A stretch of DNA of 64,000 bases from Sphaerothrix gracilis (GCF_030405905.1 NZ_JASATW010000014.1:1-64000), one strand, 5' to 3'; positions 35,558-44,857 are shown, counted from the first letter of the stretch. The notes: generated from the sequence alone by a model not told the origin. Numbers and translations are program-made.

Positions 35558-36538
35558 GTGAAAGAAAATACGTTTTTATCTGTTGTCGTTCCTATTGCTG
35601 AGGATGGCGACATCCTTGAGGACGCAGTTTACGACATTGCTGATGTAGTCATGCGTAACTATAGCAATTATGAAATAATCCTGGTTGATAACTGCTCTCA
35701 GGATCACACGCGATCGCTCTTTGAGAAAATAAGAAAGTCTATAGACTGTATCCGCTATGTACGGCTTTCTAGAAAATTTGGGTTGGAAATTTCAATTGCT
35801 TGCGGTTTGGAGCAGGCAATTGGCAACATAATTGTAGTACTGAGACCAGATTGCGATCCGCCAGCTCTGATTCCGGAATTTGTCCGGCGAGCAGAAGCCT
35901 GTAGCGGTGTCGTTGTCGGCAAACGGGATGTCTTCAAAGATCGTTCAATCCTTTACTGGTTAGCCTACAACTTCTACTACAGTATTTGTAAACTGCTGCT
36001 TGAGAGACCTCATATCTATCAATCTACGCACTTTATTGCTCTTACACGCCCATCATTAAATGCCCTGCTCAAGATTAAGGGAACCTATCGATATTTGCGC
36101 GTTTTGAGTATGTATTCTGAGTCTAGAGATAAAGTTAATACATTAAAGTACAGCAGAATTTCTCGCCGTCGTTCAGAACGCCATCGGGATGCGCTATGTC
36201 TTCTAAACGAGTGCGTCCTAATGATTACTTCCAATTCGGTCAGACCGCTACGCTTAGTAGGGGCTATATCAATGATCGGTGCTTTGACAAACTTCATCTA
36301 TTTGCTTTATATCCTAACAAATAAAGCTTTTTTTGACGTTGTGCCTGGTTGGGCCGCTATCTCTTTTCAAAGCTCTATTATGTTTGGCCTGATTCTCTTT
36401 GTCTTTTCCATTATTAGCGAGTATATGGCTCGGCTATTATATGAGGTCAAGAGTTCTCCACTCTATTTTATTCAGGAAGAAGTTCAAAGCAATTTCATGG
36501 TCAAAGACAGAGAATCTCGCAATGTCGTTTATAAGTAG
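35558..36538 (+). CDS. Membrane-anchored glycosyltransferase family 2 (GtrB/DPM1-like)
   Basis: A 326-residue GT-A enzyme with two C-terminal membrane helices (about 230-250 and 268-290), the arrangement of GtrB/YfdH-type polyprenyl-phosphate glycosyltransferases. The N-terminus has LSVVVPIAEDGDILEDAV and EIILVDNCSQDHTRSLF, and the metal motif region reads RPDCDPPALIPEF. The usual DADLQ is replaced by RPDCD, a noticeable deviation that still offers two acidic residues. AAGGAGAT precedes the GTG start. It likely loads a sugar onto a lipid carrier for transfer by the following multi-spanning protein. Confidence 0.87.
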   Translation: MKENTFLSVVVPIAEDGDILEDAVYDIADVVMRNYSNYEIILVDNCSQDHTRSLFEKIRKSIDCIRYVRLSRKFGLEISIACGLEQAIGNIIVVLRPDCDPPALIPEFVRRAEACSGVVVGKRDVFKDRSILYWLAYNFYYSICKLLLERPHIYQSTHFIALTRPSLNALLKIKGTYRYLRVLSMYSESRDKVNTLKYSRISRRRSERHRDALCLLNECVLMITSNSVRPLRLVGAISMIGALTNFIYLLYILTNKAFFDVVPGWAAISFQSSIMFGLILFVFSIISEYMARLLYEVKSSPLYFIQEEVQSNFMVKDRESRNVVYK

Positions 36539-36633
36539 TTAAAACCGATTTCCAGTTTGCCAGACAAACTTGTTTGCTTCACTTTCAGGCTTAGCTATCA
36601 AAAGGCTTCGGCTTAAATTGGGAGCTTGATCCT

Positions 36634-38082
36634 ATGTCGAGTATAAGTATTCGCAAGCTTTTTTCTCGTGAAGTCGCTTGCCTAATCTTGCTTTTAACTG
36701 GTTTTTTAATTGTTGGAATTGTAGCTTCCTCAAAATGGCCTATTGTCTGGCGCGACGAAGTTCAGCTACTTGATCCCGCCGCTAATCTGTTTTTTAGCAG
36801 AGGTTTTACCTCAGCGGCTTGGTACGTACAAACCCAAGACGAATTTTGGGCGGGTAATGCCCCTCTATTTTCTTTTCTTCTGTATTTGTGGATGCGACTG
36901 CTTGGCTTTGGCCTCGTAGAAGTGAGATCTTTGAACTACTTTTTGATAGTTGGCAGCGTTATTATTATTTGGCTAGCAGTTCAGCGTTTTCAGCTAATTA
37001 AGCGATCGCTTAACCGCATAGTACTTGTAGTCATTTTGCTCTGCGGCAGCGGTATCACTTTCAACTTTAGAAGCGTACGCTATGACTGCCTATGCATACT
37101 TTTAGTTTCCCTTTTGTTCCTGAGTTCTTCCATTCATTCCTCTCGCGCACGTTACTCTCTTTTAGTATTTATCAGCTTCTTTGTTCCGTTTTCAGGCATA
37201 CAGTTAATTCCTTATATCCCGATTTTAGGAGGGACAATCTTTTTATTCCATCGCCCTTTTTGGAAGAACTTTATAGCTATTTTGATGGGAATGACGCTTG
37301 GGGTAGCAGGCTTACTACTTTTTTATCAGCTTCACGGTGTCCTACCTGACTTTATAGCCTCATTTCAAGTCAATGCTAGCACCGCCGCAACTCGATTTTC
37401 GGGTGTCAAAGCAGACCCTAGCTTTCGCATTCTATTTGTAACGGCCTGTATTCTTGCTGCCTATCGAGCACTGTTTAGCACTCAAAAGATTTCTTACGTT
37501 TTGCTATTTGGCATTAGCCTCAGCCTTGGGGTGCCCACTATCATGTTTTTGCTAAGCAAGTACCCGATTTATTATAGCTGGATGGCATTCATACCGCTCT
37601 CTATTTGTATTTGCGCTGAGATTGATGCAATATCTTTATCAGAATTTCCCTTAAAACAGAAAAGATGGTTGCTATTGTTGACCTCGTTGATGCTGCTAAC
37701 AGCTTGCCTGAGGGGACTGCCAGATCAGCTCTTAGGTATTGTCAACGAGTGGGAAGCAAGAAACTATTCTGTAGTCGAATCCTTTGTCGAGAAAAATGTA
37801 CCCGCTAATAGCTGGGTCTATTCTGATTATGTCAGCTATTATGCCGCTAAGCAGACCGCATCGACCGTCATTTTGCCTACATACCTCCAATACATTATGC
37901 CCGATTTCGAGAAAGAGCAGGTATCTATACTAATTATTGATCCAGAGGCTTTACAGCCTGTCGTGGCAGAACTAGGAGGAACCTGGATTGAAAGCAGTGA
38001 AGTTCTTGAGATGAAGTCCCGCAGTTTTTGGGGGGATGCTGAAACGCTTTATAAGCTGCAGGTTTTTGCTAGGACATCGTAA
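36634..38082 (+). CDS. Multi-spanning membrane protein, PMT-like GT-C glycosyltransferase
   Basis: A 482-residue protein with about ten or eleven membrane helices and a short C-terminal soluble domain. The first loop contains WRDEVQLLDPAANLFFSRG, a DE pair at the place of the catalytic Asp-Glu of ArnT/PMT-type enzymes, then AWYVQTQDEFWAGNAPL. It follows the GtrB-like gene by 95 bases, so a lipid-sugar synthase and transferase pair is likely. Base composition is AT-richer than the flanking housekeeping genes, suggesting transfer of this part of the locus. The acceptor is unknown. Confidence 0.78.
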   Translation: MSSISIRKLFSREVACLILLLTGFLIVGIVASSKWPIVWRDEVQLLDPAANLFFSRGFTSAAWYVQTQDEFWAGNAPLFSFLLYLWMRLLGFGLVEVRSLNYFLIVGSVIIIWLAVQRFQLIKRSLNRIVLVVILLCGSGITFNFRSVRYDCLCILLVSLLFLSSSIHSSRARYSLLVFISFFVPFSGIQLIPYIPILGGTIFLFHRPFWKNFIAILMGMTLGVAGLLLFYQLHGVLPDFIASFQVNASTAATRFSGVKADPSFRILFVTACILAAYRALFSTQKISYVLLFGISLSLGVPTIMFLLSKYPIYYSWMAFIPLSICICAEIDAISLSEFPLKQKRWLLLLTSLMLLTACLRGLPDQLLGIVNEWEARNYSVVESFVEKNVPANSWVYSDYVSYYAAKQTASTVILPTYLQYIMPDFEKEQVSILIIDPEALQPVVAELGGTWIESSEVLEMKSRSFWGDAETLYKLQVFARTS

Positions 38083-38424
38083 TGAGATTTGGCATTGTGT
38101 AGGGGGCTATGTAACCTGAAGAATACAGAGGAAAAGCGCAGCCTAATCTACCGCCTGCAAGGCTTTGCTACCCTACGCGATCGCGAATGCCTCCTATCAG
38201 CAATTGGGGCTTCCTGGTTAGGAAAAGTCAGAGTGGTATGGCAGCGGCTTTGTGAAGGGTTAAAAACTGTCAGACATTCTTAAAGCTTTAGCAATTTCTG
38301 CAAAAGCTCTCTTGTGGGTTTTCTGTAGCCGGTGAAAGAATGAGCATGACGTTGAGCCGCATATTTAGACCCTTCTCAACTTATTGTCAATTTTTCATTC
38401 CGCCAGCTATCAGGATAGGTTTTA
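38083..38424. other. 342-base gap before the GT4 cluster
   Basis: No convincing gene. A 64-codon frame at 38089-38283 has no ribosome site and a composition unlike a conserved protein. A frame at 38340-38567 mostly shadows the start of the next gene. The gap probably carries the promoter of the three-gene GT4 operon. Confidence 0.4.
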
Positions 38425-39558
38425 ATGAGCAGCCCCCGCATTGCCTGGTTACTGACCTCTGCTTTCTACTACTGGCATCCGATGCTCAGTCAGCTAGCGC
38501 AGCGCGTTCCGGACATGAAGGCATTTGCAGCCAACTGGCGCGGCTATGCTCCCGGCTTGGAAGATAGCTTTGCGGTCGATGTTGTCGGCAAGCGCAAAAT
38601 TATCCCGCTGCTCAAGTCTAAAACGAGCTACGGTTCCAACTTTACGTTTTTACCGCTCAATATCGTCAACCGTCTCCTGCAGTTTAAGCCCCAAGTAATT
38701 TTTTCTAATTCCTTTGGTATGTGGACGCTGCTGGCCCTGCTGGCCAAGCCGATTGGCGGCTGGAAGGTGGTGATTGCTTATGAGGGTAGCTCTCCCGGCG
38801 TTGACTATCGCAATTCGCCTATGCGACTGCAGTTGCGACAGCAGATGGTGAAATGGGCGGATGCCTGCATTACTAATAGTCAGGCCGGCCGGGATTACTT
38901 AGTTAAGCTGCTGCACGCTCCGGAAGATGGCGTGTTTGTGCAGCCCTACGAGGTTCCGGCAGCCGATGCCCTGGCAGAATCTGAAACGGTAGCGATCGCG
39001 GCTCCGGCCAAACGCCCCTGTTTCATCTTTGTCGGCAGCGTCAAGCCGCGCAAAGGGGTACAGCTCATGCTGCAGGCCTGCGTCAAGCTAGCAGAGCAGG
39101 GGTACTACGACTACAGCGTCTGGATTGTGGGAGATGGGGAACAGTGCGAGGAACTCCAGACTTTTTGCACAGAGCAAAATCTGAATGAGCAGGTACAGTG
39201 GCTGGGCCGCGTAGATTATGACCAGCTTGGCAGCTACTTTAGTCAGGCAGACGTGTTTGTTCTACCGACTCTGGAAGACACCTGGGGCATGGTGGTGCTG
39301 GAGGCAATGGTACTGGGTAAGCCCATTCTCTGCTCGACGCTGGCAGGAGCTTCTGAGCTCATTCAGGACGGTGGGAATGGCTATCGATTTGATCCGCGTG
39401 ATGCCGAGGTCTTTGCCGATCGGATGCGACAGTTCATTGATAATCCAGCCTTAGTCTCTGAAATGGGCCAGCAGTCTCTCGCGGTCATGTCGCAGTACAC
39501 GCCCGCTGCGGCGGCGGACTTTTTGGTGGATGTGGCAGCATTCACGACAGCGCAGTAG
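38425..39558 (+). CDS. Glycosyltransferase family 4
   Basis: A 377-residue GT-B enzyme. The C-terminal nucleotide-sugar domain shows FIFVGSVKPRKGVQLML, the WIVGDGEQCEEL strand-helix, VQWLGRVDYDQLGSYF, and the ADVFVLPTLEDTWGMVVLEAM block with the catalytic EX7E-type glutamates. The N-terminal domain starts PRIAWLLTSAFYYWHPML. Retaining transfer from an NDP-sugar is expected; donor and acceptor are unknown. It leads a compact operon: 12 bases separate it from the next GT4 gene. Confidence 0.93.
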   Translation: MSSPRIAWLLTSAFYYWHPMLSQLAQRVPDMKAFAANWRGYAPGLEDSFAVDVVGKRKIIPLLKSKTSYGSNFTFLPLNIVNRLLQFKPQVIFSNSFGMWTLLALLAKPIGGWKVVIAYEGSSPGVDYRNSPMRLQLRQQMVKWADACITNSQAGRDYLVKLLHAPEDGVFVQPYEVPAADALAESETVAIAAPAKRPCFIFVGSVKPRKGVQLMLQACVKLAEQGYYDYSVWIVGDGEQCEELQTFCTEQNLNEQVQWLGRVDYDQLGSYFSQADVFVLPTLEDTWGMVVLEAMVLGKPILCSTLAGASELIQDGGNGYRFDPRDAEVFADRMRQFIDNPALVSEMGQQSLAVMSQYTPAAAADFLVDVAAFTTAQ

Positions 39559-39570
39559 GAGAAGAAATCT

Positions 39571-40917
39571 GTGACGGCCTTAAAGATTTTAATTTCGGCT
39601 TATGCCTGCCGACCCCACGAAGGTTCTGAACCGGGAATTGGCTGGCATTTGGTACAGGAACTGGCGAAGACGCACCAGGTTTGGGTGCTGACGCGGGCGA
39701 ACAACCAGCCAGCGATCGCGGCTGAGCTTGCTAAACATCCCAACAACAACCTGCAGGTTCTCTACTGTGATCTGCCGCAGTGGCTGCAAAAGCTGAATCG
39801 CGGTCAGAAGCTGGTGCATTTACACTACTATCTTTGGCAAATCATTGCCTATCGCTTAGCCCGTCGTCTGCATTCAGAAATTGGCTTTGACTTGGCCCAC
39901 CATGTCACCTATGTTCGCTACTGGAGTCCCAGCTTTTTGAGCCTGCTGCCGGTTCCCTTTGTCTGGGGGCCTGTGGGCGGCGGTGAGGCAACCCCGCGTG
40001 GTTTTTGGTCAGAGCTGAGCCAGCGTAGCTTAATTTATGAACTGCTGCGGGAAGGCATTCACCGGATCAGCGAACTGGACCCTTTTCTGAGAATAACGGC
40101 GCGGCGCAGCGCGATCGCCTACGCTACCACCGAAGACACTGCTAGATGCCTGCGGCGTCTGGGAGCCGAGCGGGTTGAGGTGCTGTCGCAGCTAGGACTC
40201 TCAGCATCAGACTTATCGCCCTTGGCTGAACTGCCTCCGCCTGCCCAACCTCGCTTGATCAGTATCGGCCGCCTGCTGCATTGGAAAGGGTTTCACCTCG
40301 GCCTGCAAGCCTTTGCTCAGGCAGACCTATCCCCTGAAGTTACTTACTGGATCGTGGGCGATGGCCCAGAGCGCGATCGCCTCAGACAGCTAGCCCAAGA
40401 CTTAGGCATTGGTGAGCGGGTCAAGTTTTGGGGCAAGCTATCTCGCGCAGAGACGTTGCAAAAGCTGGCTGACTGCTCAGTCCTGGTTCATCCCAGCCTG
40501 CACGATTCAGGGGCGCTGGTCTGCGCCGAGGCAATGGCGGCGGGGCGTCCAGTGATTTGCTTAGACCAGGGTGGCCCGGCCTTACAGGTCACGGCTGAGA
40601 CAGGCTTTAAGGTACCCGCCGAGAATCCGGTCCAAGCTGTGCAAGACATGGCGGCTGCCATGTCCTGCTTAGCCCAGGAGGCTGATACCTGGCAGCGCCT
40701 GAGTCAGGCCAGCCGCCAGCGCGTGCAGCACGTCTTTAGCTGGACTAGCAAAGGGCAGCAGTTTGATCGCCTTTATCGGCAGCTACTTAACCTGCCAGCT
40801 CCTTCAGCTGGGACTCCTGCCGGTTTATCTCAGTCGGCTGCGGCAGCAACGACTCCCAGTCAGCCCCTGTCTGCGGAACTCAGTGCAAAATTAAATCGTG
40901 ACGAGGTATCTGCGTGA
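39571..40917 (+). CDS. Glycosyltransferase family 4
   Basis: A 448-residue GT-B enzyme. The N-domain starts KILISAYACRPHEGSEPGIGWH, a block typical of one GT4 subgroup in cyanobacterial exopolysaccharide loci. The C-domain has LISIGRLLHWKGFHLGLQAF, WIVGDGPERDRL and VLVHPSLHDSGALVCAEAMAAG with the conserved glutamate. A Pro/Ala/Ser-rich tail of about 35 residues follows. It starts at a GTG and overlaps the next gene by four bases (GTGA), so the two are translationally coupled. The sugar is unknown. Confidence 0.93.
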   Translation: MTALKILISAYACRPHEGSEPGIGWHLVQELAKTHQVWVLTRANNQPAIAAELAKHPNNNLQVLYCDLPQWLQKLNRGQKLVHLHYYLWQIIAYRLARRLHSEIGFDLAHHVTYVRYWSPSFLSLLPVPFVWGPVGGGEATPRGFWSELSQRSLIYELLREGIHRISELDPFLRITARRSAIAYATTEDTARCLRRLGAERVEVLSQLGLSASDLSPLAELPPPAQPRLISIGRLLHWKGFHLGLQAFAQADLSPEVTYWIVGDGPERDRLRQLAQDLGIGERVKFWGKLSRAETLQKLADCSVLVHPSLHDSGALVCAEAMAAGRPVICLDQGGPALQVTAETGFKVPAENPVQAVQDMAAAMSCLAQEADTWQRLSQASRQRVQHVFSWTSKGQQFDRLYRQLLNLPAPSAGTPAGLSQSAAAATTPSQPLSAELSAKLNRDEVSA

Positions 40918-42056
40918 GAAACGTTTTGATGTTTAGCAGCCTGCTGCTGCCCCCTTCTCAGACTTTTGTGCGGGCTCAGGCAGAAAGTTTAGAAGCCTTC
41001 ACCGCTTACTATGCCGGATCGCGGCGAGTAGAAGGCCTAGCTTTGCCAGAAGAGAGAACTTTTGTGATCAACGCTGGCAGCCAGTCCGGCAAAATGCGCG
41101 AGCTGATGTTCAAGCTGACGGGCAAAGACGCGGCCTTTTATCAGCAGGTGCGTCAGGTCAATCCGGCGCTAGTTCACGCCCAGTTTGGCCTCAGTGGCGT
41201 ACTCTTAATGCCGCTGATGCGATCGCTGGGAGTCCCTTTAATCGTTCATTACCGGGGGGCCGATGCTACGGTTGATGCCAAGCAAGCCCGCTTCGATTCT
41301 CTCAACCACTGGCTCTACTATCAGCGCCGCGATCGCCTCAAGCAGAGCGCTCAGAAATTCCTCACCGTTTCCAAGTTCATCCGAGACAAGCTGCTGGAGC
41401 AGGGCTTTCCGGCAGATAGAGTTCAGGCCCACTACCACGGCGTCGATATTTCCCAGTTCAACCCTGATCCGTCCTTGCCACGGGAGTCAGCGGTGCTGTT
41501 TGTGGGGCGGCTAGCCCCCAAAAAGGGCTGTGACGATTTGATTCGGGCCATGAGCAAGGTGCAGGCCGTGTATCCAGAAGCAGAACTGGTACTCATTGGG
41601 GACGGGCCGCTACGCGCATCTCTAGAAGCACTCGCCCGCCAGCACCTCAAGCGCTATCGCTTTCTGGGCGTGCAGCCTCAGCCCGTGGTGCGAGACTGGA
41701 TGAACCGGGCGCGAGTTTTGGCGGCCCCCAGCGTCACGACGCCAGCAGGCGATTCGGAAGGCTTACCCAACGTGGTGCTAGAAGCGCAGGCGATGCAGTT
41801 GCCAGTGGCCAGTACCTATCACGCGGGGATTCCAGAGGCGGTGATCCACGGCGAGACAGGATTTTTAGTTAAAGAGCATGACTGGGAAGGCTTAGCCAGC
41901 TACCTGGTGAAGCTGCTGCAAGAAGACGATCTGTGGCAGCACTTTAGTCAGCAAGGGCGATCGCATATGGAAAACAATTTCAATCGCTATCGTCAGACCC
42001 GCGCCCTAGAGCGCATCTACGAGGCGGTCTTGGAGCAAAAACCGGCTTTGGTGTAA
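40914..42056 (+). CDS. Glycosyltransferase family 4
   Basis: A 380-residue GT-B enzyme. It has VHAQFGLSGVLLMPLM and VHYRGADAT in the N-domain. In the C-domain are AVLFVGRLAPKKGCDDLIRAM, LVLIGDGPLRASLEAL and VLAAPSVTTPAGDSEGLPNVVLEAQAM, which carries the nucleotide-sugar-binding glutamates. The start is a GTG inside the previous gene's stop. As the third GT4 in a row, it probably adds one residue of the repeat unit or side chain of the surface polysaccharide. Donor specificity is not readable. Confidence 0.93.
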   Translation: MRNVLMFSSLLLPPSQTFVRAQAESLEAFTAYYAGSRRVEGLALPEERTFVINAGSQSGKMRELMFKLTGKDAAFYQQVRQVNPALVHAQFGLSGVLLMPLMRSLGVPLIVHYRGADATVDAKQARFDSLNHWLYYQRRDRLKQSAQKFLTVSKFIRDKLLEQGFPADRVQAHYHGVDISQFNPDPSLPRESAVLFVGRLAPKKGCDDLIRAMSKVQAVYPEAELVLIGDGPLRASLEALARQHLKRYRFLGVQPQPVVRDWMNRARVLAAPSVTTPAGDSEGLPNVVLEAQAMQLPVASTYHAGIPEAVIHGETGFLVKEHDWEGLASYLVKLLQEDDLWQHFSQQGRSHMENNFNRYRQTRALERIYEAVLEQKPALV

Positions 42057-42135
42057 GCGCTATCAGGCCGAATCAGATCGGCTAATTGGACAATTCTCTG
42101 GGAGACTATAAAATCTAGTTTTTTAGAGCTGCATC

Positions 42136-42906
42136 ATGATTGACCTATCTGGCAAAGTTGTTCTCGTAACTGGGGCTTCGCGGGGCATTGGCGCTGCGAT
42201 CGCCCGCACCCTGGGCGCTGCAGGCGCAAGCGTGATTGTTCATTACGGGCACGATCAGGCAGGGGCTGAACGGACAGCTAGCGCCATTGGCTCGTCTCAC
42301 CTGGTTCAGGCCGACCTAGCTGAGACAGGAGCGGCAGTAGCTCTTTGGCAGGCCGCGATCGCCTGGCAGAGCCGAGTTGATGTCGTGGTAAATAATGCTG
42401 GCATCGCCCCTGCGGCTGGCGTTGCTCCCGCTGCCGATGTTGATGACGACTTTGCGATTTGGTCCCAAGCCTGGCAAAAAACGCTGCAGGTGAATCTGAT
42501 TGCCGTAGCCGATCTCTGCCGGGAAGCGATCCGTCATTTTCAAGCTCAGGGCGGCGGTACCCTAATCAACATTGCCAGCCGCGCCGCTTTTCGCGGCGAT
42601 GATCCCGAATATATGCACTATGCGGCGTCTAAAGGTGGCGTGATTTCCCTCACCCGCAGCATTGCCCGTGGCTATGGCCGTGACCATATTCTGGCCTACG
42701 CGATCGCCCCTGGCTTCGTACGCACCGAAATGGCAGCAGACTTCATTCAAAAATACGGCGAAGATACCCTCACCCAAAATATTCCGCTAGGGGCGATCGC
42801 CTCCCCCCAGGATGTTGCCAATGTCGCGGCCTTCCTCGCCTCCGGCCTCGCCCCCCATGCCACAGGCACTACAATTGATATCAACGGCGCTTCCTACGTC
42901 CGGTAA
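42136..42906 (+). CDS. SDR family oxidoreductase (FabG-like)
   Basis: A 256-residue classical SDR. The cofactor motif is TGASRGIG at residues 12-19, NNAG near 90, the catalytic Ser in NIASRAAF and YAASK near 165, then PGFVRTEM. It is close to 3-oxoacyl-ACP reductases in pattern, but many unrelated SDRs share this. It lies 79 bases after the GT4 operon on the same strand. It does not have the features expected for DprE2, and I do not assign it to the ribose/arabinose pathway. The substrate is unknown. Confidence 0.9.
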   Translation: MIDLSGKVVLVTGASRGIGAAIARTLGAAGASVIVHYGHDQAGAERTASAIGSSHLVQADLAETGAAVALWQAAIAWQSRVDVVVNNAGIAPAAGVAPAADVDDDFAIWSQAWQKTLQVNLIAVADLCREAIRHFQAQGGGTLINIASRAAFRGDDPEYMHYAASKGGVISLTRSIARGYGRDHILAYAIAPGFVRTEMAADFIQKYGEDTLTQNIPLGAIASPQDVANVAAFLASGLAPHATGTTIDINGASYVR

Positions 42907-42997
42907 AAAATCTATTGAATAAGCCGTGATGATTAAGCTAGGCGGACTCACAGGGATTCAGGATATTAGCTTTCCTGCTGTCGCTCCACCTAACGGA

Positions 42998-44221
42998 TTA
43001 GCCGACAAAGTTGACAACCAGCAGGCCGAGGACAGCCCCTAGAGGAACAAGCTGCCAGGTGGGTACTTTATAGCGAATTAGAGCTACGCCAGCAGCGATG
43101 CCGATCAGGGCGGCGACTATGGCATAAGTCAGCGTCGGCTGATCGAGGGCAGCCTGGGCTAAAGGAATGGCGGCAGCGGCGATCGCCCCTAGCACCGCAG
43201 GCGTCACTCCCTGCAGAAAAGCGCGGATCCACTGGTTCTGACGAATGCGCAGCAGCAGGGGAGCCGCCAGCATGATGAAGGCAAAAGAGGGCGTGAAAAT
43301 GGCGATCGCTGCCGTCAGCGCCCCCAAAACTCCGGCCACTTTATACCCCACGAAAGCTGCCGTTAATACCACCGGGCCTGGGGAAAGCTGGCCAATTGCC
43401 ACGCCGTTGATGAACTCGGTGCGGGTGAGCCAGTGGAGCTGTTCGACTACCTCAAACTCCAGCAGCGGAATAATCACCAAGCCACCGCCGAAGATAAAGC
43501 TGCCCACCTTGAGAAAAAACAACGTCAGTGGCAGAAAGAAGTCACCAATCCGCTCTATGCCCCAAAAGCTGGCTAAGGTTAGGCTCTCAGCCGGGGTTGG
43601 GGTCAATAGTAAAGGCAGCGGCGGCAGCAGCCAGCCTTTGAACTGGCTAGTTCCCCCGTTAGGACGAAACCAGTAAATCCCCAAAAGTCCGGCGATGATG
43701 AACTGGATCAGAACGCTGAGAGAGGTGAAGCTGGTGATCAGAAAAACCGCGATCGCGATCGCACCCCGTCGCCAGTCTCGGATTGACTTCTTGCCCAGCT
43801 TCCAGCAAAAGGCCAAGATGATCGCGGTGACGACGGGCGAAATTCCTAGAAAGATAGCTTCTAGCTGCGGCACGCTCTGAAACCGAAAGTAGCCCCAAGC
43901 CAGAGCCACCACGATCAAAAAAGCGGGGGCAATAAAGCAGAACCCAGCCACCAGAGCGCCGAGCTGTCCAGCCCGGACATAGCCAATATAGATGCCCATT
44001 TGGGTCGAGGCTGGCCCCGGCAGCATCTCGCAAACGGCCAGCCCTTCGGTAAACTGCTCTGGCGTCAGCCAATGACGCCGCACTACCACTTCATCGTTAG
44101 CCATTGCAATATGAGCTTGGGGGCCGCCGAAGCCGATGGTGCCCAGTTTGGCAAACAGCTGAGCCAGTTGCCAAAGTCGTTGACTGGGAGGTTCTAGTGG
44201 CTCATCAATAGATTCGGACAT
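42998..44221 (-). CDS. chrA: Chromate transporter, CHR family
   Basis: A 407-residue inner-membrane protein with two homologous CHR halves and about ten to twelve helices. Half one has FGGPQAHIAMANDEVV, then LPGPASTQMGIYIGYVRAG. Half two has FIFGGGLVIIPLLE, GQLSPGPVVLTAAFVGYKVAG and a final helix near the C-terminus. These repeated FGG...P and PGP motifs define the ChrA family, which exports chromate or related oxyanions driven by the proton gradient. The long two-domain form is present here. It converges with the SDR gene. No chrB-like regulator is adjacent. Confidence 0.93.
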   Translation of the reverse strand: MSESIDEPLEPPSQRLWQLAQLFAKLGTIGFGGPQAHIAMANDEVVVRRHWLTPEQFTEGLAVCEMLPGPASTQMGIYIGYVRAGQLGALVAGFCFIAPAFLIVVALAWGYFRFQSVPQLEAIFLGISPVVTAIILAFCWKLGKKSIRDWRRGAIAIAVFLITSFTSLSVLIQFIIAGLLGIYWFRPNGGTSQFKGWLLPPLPLLLTPTPAESLTLASFWGIERIGDFFLPLTLFFLKVGSFIFGGGLVIIPLLEFEVVEQLHWLTRTEFINGVAIGQLSPGPVVLTAAFVGYKVAGVLGALTAAIAIFTPSFAFIMLAAPLLLRIRQNQWIRAFLQGVTPAVLGAIAAAAIPLAQAALDQPTLTYAIVAALIGIAAGVALIRYKVPTWQLVPLGAVLGLLVVNFVG

Positions 44222-44336
44222 GTAGCAGTAGCCATAGCGATCAGCCTCAGCCTACTATTTCTGTGCCAGCCGCGTCGGTTTTCCTCAACACCTTGAGGAT
44301 TGCTTGAATCAAGGGATAAACCCGGTGTTGCCGATC

Positions 44337-44353
44337 GTGAGCGAGACGCTCAC
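44337..44353. repeat. Interspersed palindrome GTGAGCG-AGA-CGCTCAC
   Basis: Two perfect seven-base arms surround a three-base loop. A closely related copy occurs at 51884-51898 (TGAGCG-AGA-TGCTCA), followed in both places by CACT or CACA and a C/T-rich stretch. This is a short dispersed palindrome of the kind common in cyanobacterial intergenic DNA. Confidence 0.55.
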
Positions 44354-44449
44354 ACTCCCTTGCCTTTGGGCAAAACGGTTAGGGAAAAAATGAGATGGAG
44401 CTGTGAGCAAGCTATGCTGGCAGCTCCCGTCAGCAGCGACTGCAATTGC

Positions 44450-44695
44450 CTAGTCGAGGCGGCAGCGCTTGGTGAGGATGACCTTTACTTCACCAGGGCG
44501 ATCGGTGGGCATCGGTTTGCTCCAGGCGATCGCTTCGGCATAGCCCAGCACGTGCAGGCGGTGAATCTCTAGCCGCACGCAGGGCCAGGGGCCATACATG
44601 AGAATGCGCACCTGATCGCCAGAGTCAGATGATTCATGAGCAGGCGGGGCGATCGCGCAGGACGGGCGATCGCTGACGTGGCTTTCTTGAAACAT
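44450..44695 (-). CDS. Small conserved-looking hypothetical protein, 81 residues
   Basis: The frame has an AGAGGG ribosome site just before its ATG. The first 25 residues are polar. The rest (VRILMYGPWPCVRLEIHRLH, then LGYAEAIAWSKPMPTDRPGE and VKVILTKR) reads as a compact alpha/beta fold with charged ends. No membrane segment or signal is present. It lies upstream of chrA on the same strand but 230 bases away. I do not recognise the family. Confidence 0.55.
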   Translation of the reverse strand: MFQESHVSDRPSCAIAPPAHESSDSGDQVRILMYGPWPCVRLEIHRLHVLGYAEAIAWSKPMPTDRPGEVKVILTKRCRLD

Positions 44696-44740
44696 GATTT
44701 TTCCCTCTTTTAGGTTTGAGTCTGGGAGGGGAAGGCGGAA

Positions 44741-44850
44741 AATGAAGGATGAAGGATGAAAGCAGAACGATGAAGTGAAAGGCGCTCAGCCTGTATCACC
44801 CCGCCGCTTAATTTCTGCCCTTTGCCTTCTAACTTCTGACTTTTCTCCCG
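44741..44850. repeat. Degenerate heptanucleotide repeat tracts
   Basis: A purine tract (AATGAAGGATGAAGGATGAA, 44741-44760) and, 55 bases on, a pyrimidine tract (TTCTGCC-CTTTGCC-TTCTAAC-TTCTGAC-type heptamers, about 44812-44850). The pair is complementary in style. Such short tandem heptamers are a known cyanobacterial intergenic repeat type. Confidence 0.5.
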
Positions 44851-44857
44851 CCTTTCC

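Noticed and set aside
38089..38283. 64-codon frame after the PMT-like gene
   Set aside because: No ribosome site, composition not protein-like, and no recognisable motif.
42136..42906. Considered as the missing DprE2 reductase
   Set aside because: It has a plain FabG-like pattern (TGASRGIG, NNAG, YAASK, PGFVRTEM) and lies 11 kb from the dprE1-like gene after a GT4 operon; nothing points to DprE2.
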